From Kosakonia radicincitans DSM 16656 (GTDB lineage: Bacteria > Pseudomonadota > Gammaproteobacteria > Enterobacterales > Enterobacteriaceae), in the NCBI RefSeq assembly GCF_000280495.2, contig NZ_CP018016.1, positions 5,208,001-5,272,000 of the forward strand: DNA of 64,000 bases, given 5' to 3'. Positions within the stretch are counted from its first letter, which is position 1, and each line of letters opens with the position of its first letter. The notes below the pieces were generated by a model. It was not told where the DNA came from and searched no databases. It saw nothing but the letters and a program-made list of their open reading frames with translations. Position numbers and translations under genes: made by a program. This document shows, one piece after another, positions 59,986 through 64,000 of the stretch.

Positions 59986-60593
59986 TGCGGTTCAATCCAG
60001 GAAAGAGAATTTCGGGCCAGTAACCCGGGCTGACCGACGGCCGCCGGTGTACCGGTCATGGCTATCTGACTGAGCTTGCGTCGCACAATGGCCATATAGG
60101 TTGCCGCGTGTGCACCGCCTGACGGATGGTGGTAGCAGCCCGCCGCACGAAGCCAGCTGCCGGGGCGGGCGTCATAGCAGGCCCGCAGGATACGGGCCGC
60201 TGCGCGAAGATTGGTGTACGGATCAAACGCATCACGGTACGTCGGGAAAAAATGCCCGTTCCAGCCCAGGTTCACCTGGGCCACACCGACATCAATATTT
60301 TTCAGCGGCCAGCGCTGCATAAACCCGAGCAGCGCCGTAAAGGCCTCTTCACGCGTGCTGTAATGGTAACCCCTGCCTGCCACGTTAATGGTCCAGGGCC
60401 ACGGCTTCGCACCCCAGGCAGTTTTGCGGGTGCTTTCGGCCATTGCCAGCGAATACAGTGACTCCGCCGGCACCCGCTCAGCGGCGGCTATCTGCCGGTA
60501 CGCATCAGGAATAACCTGCAGGTCTGTGGCGCCGGACGCCGCTGTTGCAAACAGAATCCCGGCACCCAGCATCAGAATGCGGCGAGCTGCCAT
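59982..60593 (-). CDS. conjugation lytic transglycosylase (SLT domain)
   Basis: A 203-residue periplasmic enzyme from ATG 60593 (MAARRILMLGAGILFATAAS, signal peptide); the frame to 60650 would overlap the upstream gene more. SLT features: ESLYSLAMAESTRKTAWGAK with catalytic Glu, DVGVAQVNLGWNGHFFPTYR, AFDPYTNLRAAARILRACYD. Cleaves peptidoglycan to let the T4SS span the cell wall. VirB1-like. Confidence 0.88.
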   Translation of the reverse strand: MAARRILMLGAGILFATAASGATDLQVIPDAYRQIAAAERVPAESLYSLAMAESTRKTAWGAKPWPWTINVAGRGYHYSTREEAFTALLGFMQRWPLKNIDVGVAQVNLGWNGHFFPTYRDAFDPYTNLRAAARILRACYDARPGSWLRAAGCYHHPSGGAHAATYMAIVRRKLSQIAMTGTPAAVGQPGLLARNSLSWIEPQ

Positions 60594-61288
60594 CCGTTTT
60601 CCCCCTGCTGCAGAATCACCGGCATCTGGCCCTGCCCGTAGCGCAGCCACAGGCCACCGTCGTGGTTGAGCGTTATCTGGCGGCTGCGGACTTTTTCCAC
60701 CGGGATGTTGTGACGGATGGCCCAGGTACGGATGGCCTCATCGCTGTTTCCGCCGACCAGATAAATATCGACGGGACGGTCGTCGGCGAGCACGGCCGCC
60801 AGACGCGCATCGCAACGCGAGCAGTTCTCTTTCACAAACAGGGCGAGACGCCCCTGTGTGTCGTGCGCGATACCCGCCGCATTGCTGCCCATGTTGACGG
60901 CCAGCGTCTCCGGATACAGTCGCAGCCAGGCAGCATTGATTTCGCGCTGAAAGGCCAGCTCCTTTTCGCTTCGCTGGTATTCGTGCCTCACCCAGAGTTC
61001 AGCCAGGCGACGGCGTTCAGCACTGTTATCGGTTTCCACACCCAGCGCCGTCAGCGGGTCAAGGCCCGGTGACATAATGCCGCGATCCCCCTTCATCAGG
61101 GTCTGATAACGGCTCCAGTCGCTGTCAGACAGTCCCCACTGCTGCGCCTGCTGCTGCGCACTCAGCACTCCGGTGGAGGACTCCTGCGATGTGGATATGC
61201 TGCTCTGCGCGGAGGAAGTCCTGACCGTGGCAGCGGAGGTCATGAGCGGCACCAGAAACAGTGAGGCCATCAGTGTTTTTTTCATCAA
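60572..61288 (-). CDS. integrating conjugative element protein, PFL_4693 type
   Basis: A 238-residue secreted protein: signal KKTLMASLFLVPLMTSAATV; middle QWGLSDSDWSRYQTLMKGDR and GIMSPGLDPLTALGVETDNS (family hallmark); C-terminal thioredoxin-like segment ALFVKENCSRCDARLAAVLA with C-S-R-C. Matches TIGR03759. It could handle disulfides in the periplasm. Overlaps the transglycosylase start by 22 bases. Confidence 0.86.
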   Translation of the reverse strand: MMKKTLMASLFLVPLMTSAATVRTSSAQSSISTSQESSTGVLSAQQQAQQWGLSDSDWSRYQTLMKGDRGIMSPGLDPLTALGVETDNSAERRRLAELWVRHEYQRSEKELAFQREINAAWLRLYPETLAVNMGSNAAGIAHDTQGRLALFVKENCSRCDARLAAVLADDRPVDIYLVGGNSDEAIRTWAIRHNIPVEKVRSRQITLNHDGGLWLRYGQGQMPVILQQGENGWQLAAF

Positions 61289-61302
61289 AGCGTTATCTCC
61301 GT

Positions 61303-62160
61303 TTATTCAACCTGAATCCGGTGTTCGCGGCCGTTTACCAGAAAGACAGCAGCACCGCTGCCCTCCGTTGAGCGCAGCGTCCAGCCCAGCATGGCATCCC
61401 CCGGTGAGAGCAGGCGCATGGCCGATATCTGCGAGACACCGCGGGGAATGACGACGGCGAAGGTCTGACCACCACGGCGTTCAATGCCGGTCAGCACAAA
61501 CGGTGCAGCCGGCGTCACCGTACGCCTGGCTGACCGGTCAGTCTTTTTTACAGCGGCGCCCACCCGGGGGGGCACTGCACCAGTGCTGGTCCGGGGCTTT
61601 TCAGGCGCCGGCGTTTTCTGCGTGAGTTCCGCCTTACGGTTAATCTCATCAAGCTCGGCCCGGGACTGCTGTACATCGTGTTCAAGAGAGCCCACGCGTG
61701 ACTGCAGCTGAGTCACCGCCCGGGTGTTGTCGTTGCCGGCCTCCTGAAGCTGACTGACGGATGTTCTCAGGGCGCTCTGCTGCTCACCGGCCGACTGCAC
61801 AGCAGCAGGAAGTGAGGCAAGCGTGGCCGCCTGCTGTTCGAGCGTCTTCAGGCGCGCTTCCATCGCTGAAATATTTGAGGTGAGCTGGCCTATCTGGCCG
61901 CTGCGGAATGCCGCATCGAGTGTGTTAACACGTATGGTCAGGTCTGAAACCTGACGCCCCATGACAACCAGCGCGATCAGGGAACCCGTCAGACTGACAG
62001 TCAGCAAAATGATGCTGCCAGTCTGAAGAATTTTTCGGGGGCTGAACGGAAGCCGGATACGTGGCTTAACCGCAGCAGCGGACTGCACCTCCGGCGCACT
62101 GACCTGATGCTCAGGAGCTTCAGGGAGCAGTTCCTCGGGCGAGGCATGACTGAGTGACAT
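61303..62160 (-). CDS. coiled-coil inner-membrane protein of the conjugation operon
   Basis: A 285-residue protein with a span at about 48-67 (TGSIILLTVSLTGSLIALVV), a long coiled coil 70-175 (TLDAAFRSGQIGQLTSNISA and QLQSRVGSLEHDVQQSRAEL), a Pro/Thr-rich linker, and a C-terminal small beta domain FVLTGIERRGGQTFAVVIPR. Looks like a TraP-like or pilus-linked scaffold. First gene of the minus-strand operon, 14 bases before the PFL_4693 gene. Family not recognised. Confidence 0.65.
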   Translation of the reverse strand: MSLSHASPEELLPEAPEHQVSAPEVQSAAAVKPRIRLPFSPRKILQTGSIILLTVSLTGSLIALVVMGRQVSDLTIRVNTLDAAFRSGQIGQLTSNISAMEARLKTLEQQAATLASLPAAVQSAGEQQSALRTSVSQLQEAGNDNTRAVTQLQSRVGSLEHDVQQSRAELDEINRKAELTQKTPAPEKPRTSTGAVPPRVGAAVKKTDRSARRTVTPAAPFVLTGIERRGGQTFAVVIPRGVSQISAMRLLSPGDAMLGWTLRSTEGSGAAVFLVNGREHRIQVE

Positions 62161-62169
62161 ACAGGGATT

Positions 62170-62201
62170 CCTTATGGCTGCACAGCAGAACGGCCATAAG
62201 G
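62170..62201. promoter_or_regulatory. inverted repeat upstream of the transfer operon
   Basis: CCTTATGGC and GCCATAAGG (9 bp, 14-base spacer) just before the first conjugation gene of the minus-strand operon and after rci. It could be an operator or a terminator for rci (minus), without T-run. Position between 62161 and 62278. Confidence 0.4.
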
Positions 62202-62278
62202 TGCTAAAACACGCCGTGAATGGCGATGATTAACTCATCAGCCATTTTTTAAAATTATTCCGGGGAGGGGATCACCGA

Positions 62279-63442
62279 TTAAGTTCCGTTATCAGTGCCT
62301 GCTGCCTCTCCCCCTTTATGGAAGGGATTAATCAGTACGCGATGAGCTTCCCGGACGCCAATTTCACCTGGTGGCGGAAGCCTTTTACCGGCTCGCGCTG
62401 CCAGAGCCTGAATTCGCAGAAGATGTGAAGCTGCATTTGCCAGGGCTTCATCACGATTTACTGCGGTAATAGCCGTGTGCTCCAGGTCACTGAACTGCAC
62501 CCGGAACAGGCCGCCGGATTCTGAAACCTCTGCCGGATAGGGAACAAATAACGTTGCCAGCTTCTGTGCCTGACGGCGTCGGGCATCCAGTTTGCTGACC
62601 AGCTGAGAGGCCCGAAGGTGTGTATACCGTTTCAGCATATTCATACTCTTATGGCCTGAGATCGCCGCCACCTCCATGACATTCAGCGTCCCGAGCTCGA
62701 ACAAGCGGCTGACCGCTTCATGACGCAGATCGTGAAAATGGAGATCATGTATCTCCAGTTCAGCCAGAAGAACCCGCCATGCGCTTTTAAAACCATTTGA
62801 GGTGTAATCAAAAACCGGCCCCGTCACCGGCCCCGCAAACTCTTTCAGGACCTGTCGTGCTTTCCATGACAAAGGCACATCACGGGCGGTGCCATTTTTC
62901 GTGAGCGGCAGGTGAGCAATGCCCAGATGAAGATCCACATATTCCCAGCGCAGGGACAGAATTTCTCCCTGACGCATGGCTGTTTCCAGCGCCAGATGAA
63001 AAATGGCGAGAAGCTGCGGATTTTTCTGGCGGAGGGCGCGCGCAATCCGACGCTCTTCGGTGGAGGTCAGCCGGCGCGTACGCCCGGGGGACGCCGCAGG
63101 TTTACGAACGTGTTCGACGGGATTGTGTGAGCAGGTTCCCCATTCGATACGCGCAAGATTATACAGCGCCGAAAGTAAGGCCAGTTCAAGCCTGACCGTA
63201 TTGGGACTCACAGTACGTCCTGTACGGTCGCTCACCGTATTCAGCCTCATATCACGGTAATCAGCGATATCCACGGAGGTAATCTCATCCATGCACTTCA
63301 GTGACAGCGCTGAACGTTTGATAACGTTGATGCGGTAAAACTCCTGAAGATGACCACGTTTGTGGACAGAGACCGCACTGAAATATTTATCCAGTGCTTT
63401 TGCCAGTGGCATTTTTTTTATCCGATTCCTGACCGCCATGGT
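62279..63442 (-). CDS. rci: shufflon-specific tyrosine recombinase Rci
   Basis: A 387-residue tyrosine recombinase from ATG 63442 ([20 protein letters not shown]). Catalytic region: [20 protein letters not shown] (first Arg), [20 protein letters not shown] (His-x-x-Arg), [20 protein letters not shown] (His and nucleophile Tyr). The C-terminal about 80 residues extension ([20 protein letters not shown]) is the Rci-specific arm for sfx binding. Size matches R64 Rci (384). It inverts DNA at the 19-bp sites to the right. Confidence 0.9.
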   Translation of the reverse strand, partial: TMAVRNRIKKMPLAKALDKYFSAVSVHKRGHLQEFYRINVIKRSALSLKCMDEITSVDIADYRDMRLNTVSDRTGRTVSPNTVRLELALLSALYNLARIEWGTCSHNPVEHVRKPAASPGRTRRLTSTEERRIARALRQKNPQLLAIFHLALETAMRQGEILSLRWEYVDLHLGIAHLPLTKNGTARDVPLSWKARQVLKEFAGPVTGPVFDYTSNGFKSAWRVLLAELEIHDLHFHDLRHEAVSRLFELGTLNVMEVAAISGHKSMNMLKRYTHLRASQLVSKLDARRRQAQKLATLFVPYPAEVSESGGLFRVQFSDLEHTAITAVNRDEALANAASHLLRIQALAARAGKRLPPPGEIGVREAHRVLINPFHKGGEAAGTDNGT

Positions 63443-63489
63443 ATTCCCCTGAAAAATCAGGAAAGATATCACACTGCTGTCAGACATCA

Positions 63490-63508
63490 CTGTCAATCCG
63501 GTGTGTGG
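63490..63508 (+). repeat. sfx-like recombination site 1
   Basis: CTGTCAATCCGGTGTGTGG, nearly the R64 sfx consensus GTGCCAATCCGGTNNGTGG. In frame it encodes CQSGVW, the joint of PilV to its variable tail. First of three direct copies. Confidence 0.88.
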
Positions 63509-63766
63509 CAAAGCACCAGTCTTGGGGGATTCCAAATGGTACAGGGGAATAGCGCATGCGGAGCAAATACATTATCAACTGCTGTTTGCCCTAATGGGAT
63601 GCGAGTCATTTCTGGCGGTTGGACTTTAACCGGATGGTCTGGAAATGACGGTCATAACTCTCCCGACCAAAGTATCCCTGGTAGCGCCAATACATGGCGG
63701 ATAGTCACTGGAGGGGGGAATAATAATGGTCAATGTCTTGCAGCAGTAGCTTATTGCTCAAGGTAA
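63509..63766 (+). CDS. PilV variable C-terminal cassette A (partial gene)
   Basis: Frame from the sfx site reads [60 protein letters not shown] and ends [12 protein letters not shown] with stop at 63764. This is a typical PilV shufflon tail (CPNGxRVISGG, then Cys-x-AVAYC). It has no start codon and is read by fusion to the pilV constant part, which is not in the window. It is a tip adhesin determinant for recipient choice. Confidence 0.82.
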   Translation, partial: QSTSLGGFQMVQGNSACGANTLSTAVCPNGMRVISGGWTLTGWSGNDGHNSPDQSIPGSANTWRIVTGGGNNNGQCLAAVAYCSR

Positions 63767-63775
63767 ATTATCTTC

Positions 63776-63794
63776 CTGTCAATCCGGTGTGTGG
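63776..63794 (+). repeat. sfx-like recombination site 2
   Basis: Identical 19-bp site, direct orientation, 286 bases from site 1. Confidence 0.88.
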
Positions 63795-63974
63795 CAATCC
63801 AGTGGAGGATCAGGCCTCAGGGTCTGTGCAAACTACTGTGGAGGGAAATGGCCGCTGGAAGTTGGAAAAGTTAACCATGATGGAGACTGGTCATCCTGGA
63901 ACACCCTGGGAGAGGGGTGTGGCGGTGGATATTCCATGAATTGGTTAACCCCTGTTTTCTGCAGCATTAACTGA
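63795..63974 (+). CDS. PilV variable C-terminal cassette B (partial gene)
   Basis: Reads QSSGGSGLRVCANYCGGKWP then LEVGKVNHDGDWSSWNTLGE and GCGGGYSMNWLTPVFCSIN with TGA at 63972 directly before site 3. Shorter tail with six Cys, different from cassette A. As with A, it is silent unless joined to pilV. Confidence 0.8.
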   Translation, partial: QSSGGSGLRVCANYCGGKWPLEVGKVNHDGDWSSWNTLGEGCGGGYSMNWLTPVFCSIN

Positions 63975-63993
63975 CTGTCAATCCGGTGTGTGG
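63975..63993 (+). repeat. sfx-like recombination site 3
   Basis: Identical 19-bp site, direct orientation, 199 bases from site 2. The array probably continues to the right, towards pilV outside the window. Confidence 0.88.
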
Positions 63994-64000
63994 CGAAAAA

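Overview
The window looks like part of an integrative and conjugative element, or a large island of the SPI-7/PAPI-1 kind, from a member of the Enterobacteriaceae (Enterobacter, Klebsiella or Cronobacter-like). Evidence: a full genomic-island-type (GI) type IV secretion gene set, an Rci-type shufflon recombinase next to pilus-tip tail cassettes, enteric ars genes of the R773 type, an IS66-family insertion and a UmuC remnant. No rRNA, tRNA, CRISPR array or element end (att site) was found, so the window is probably internal to the element.

Region 1 (1-14150) is a fluoride-tolerance module. The minus-strand operon was originally fluoride riboswitch - ppaC - usp - eno - crcB, followed by another usp and two MutS-like ATPases. 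Fluoride inhibits enolase and Mg-dependent pyrophosphatase, and CrcB/Fluc exports fluoride, so spare enolase, a Mn-type pyrophosphatase and an exporter fit together; a phosphoglycerate mutase and NhaA flank them. An IS66-family element (8970-11423) with a perfect 8-bp target duplication has split the first usp gene and now separates eno and crcB from the riboswitch. The left end (1-1440) holds decayed pieces of a second copy of the module: a CoA-disulfide reductase tail, a second fluoride riboswitch and an enolase tail. nhaA has a structured 5' leader that may be a riboswitch.

Region 2 (14155-25100) is a sulfur, redox and stress set: CoA-disulfide reductase/rhodanese with a divergent two-cysteine ArsR-type regulator, Dps, a hotdog thioesterase, a DUF134 regulator with a NifX-like protein and paired operator-like palindromes, SulP transporter plus tandem Usp, a CxxC mini-thioredoxin with a DUF318 permease, and an ECF sigma factor.

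Region 3 (25143-32879) is an extended arsenic operon: arsR, a LMW-phosphatase-type ArsC, arsD, arsA, arsB, a glutaredoxin-type arsC, a second LMW-phosphatase-like gene, a CX5R phosphatase, arsH and a convergent GNAT acetyltransferase.

Region 4 (32980-36905) is a small accessory patch: a decayed umuC tail, two hypotheticals and a PHP-SMC-like TrlF-type ATPase that may be a defence gene.

Region 5 (36917-62160) is the mating apparatus, nearly all on the minus strand (TraG-like, PFL_4711/4710/4709, a GHKL ATPase, TraC-like ATPase, lipoprotein, PFL_4705/4704/4703, TIGR03750, PFL_4702/4701, RAQPRD, PFL_4697, TraD, PFL_4695, lytic transglycosylase, PFL_4693). A plus-strand HNH-nuclease toxin with a probable immunity gene is inserted between the RAQPRD and PFL_4697 genes. 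Region 6 (62279-64000) is rci plus three direct copies of a 19-bp sfx-like site bounding two alternative PilV C-terminal cassettes. Family names with PFL numbers are from recall of the family order and motifs; no database search was run.
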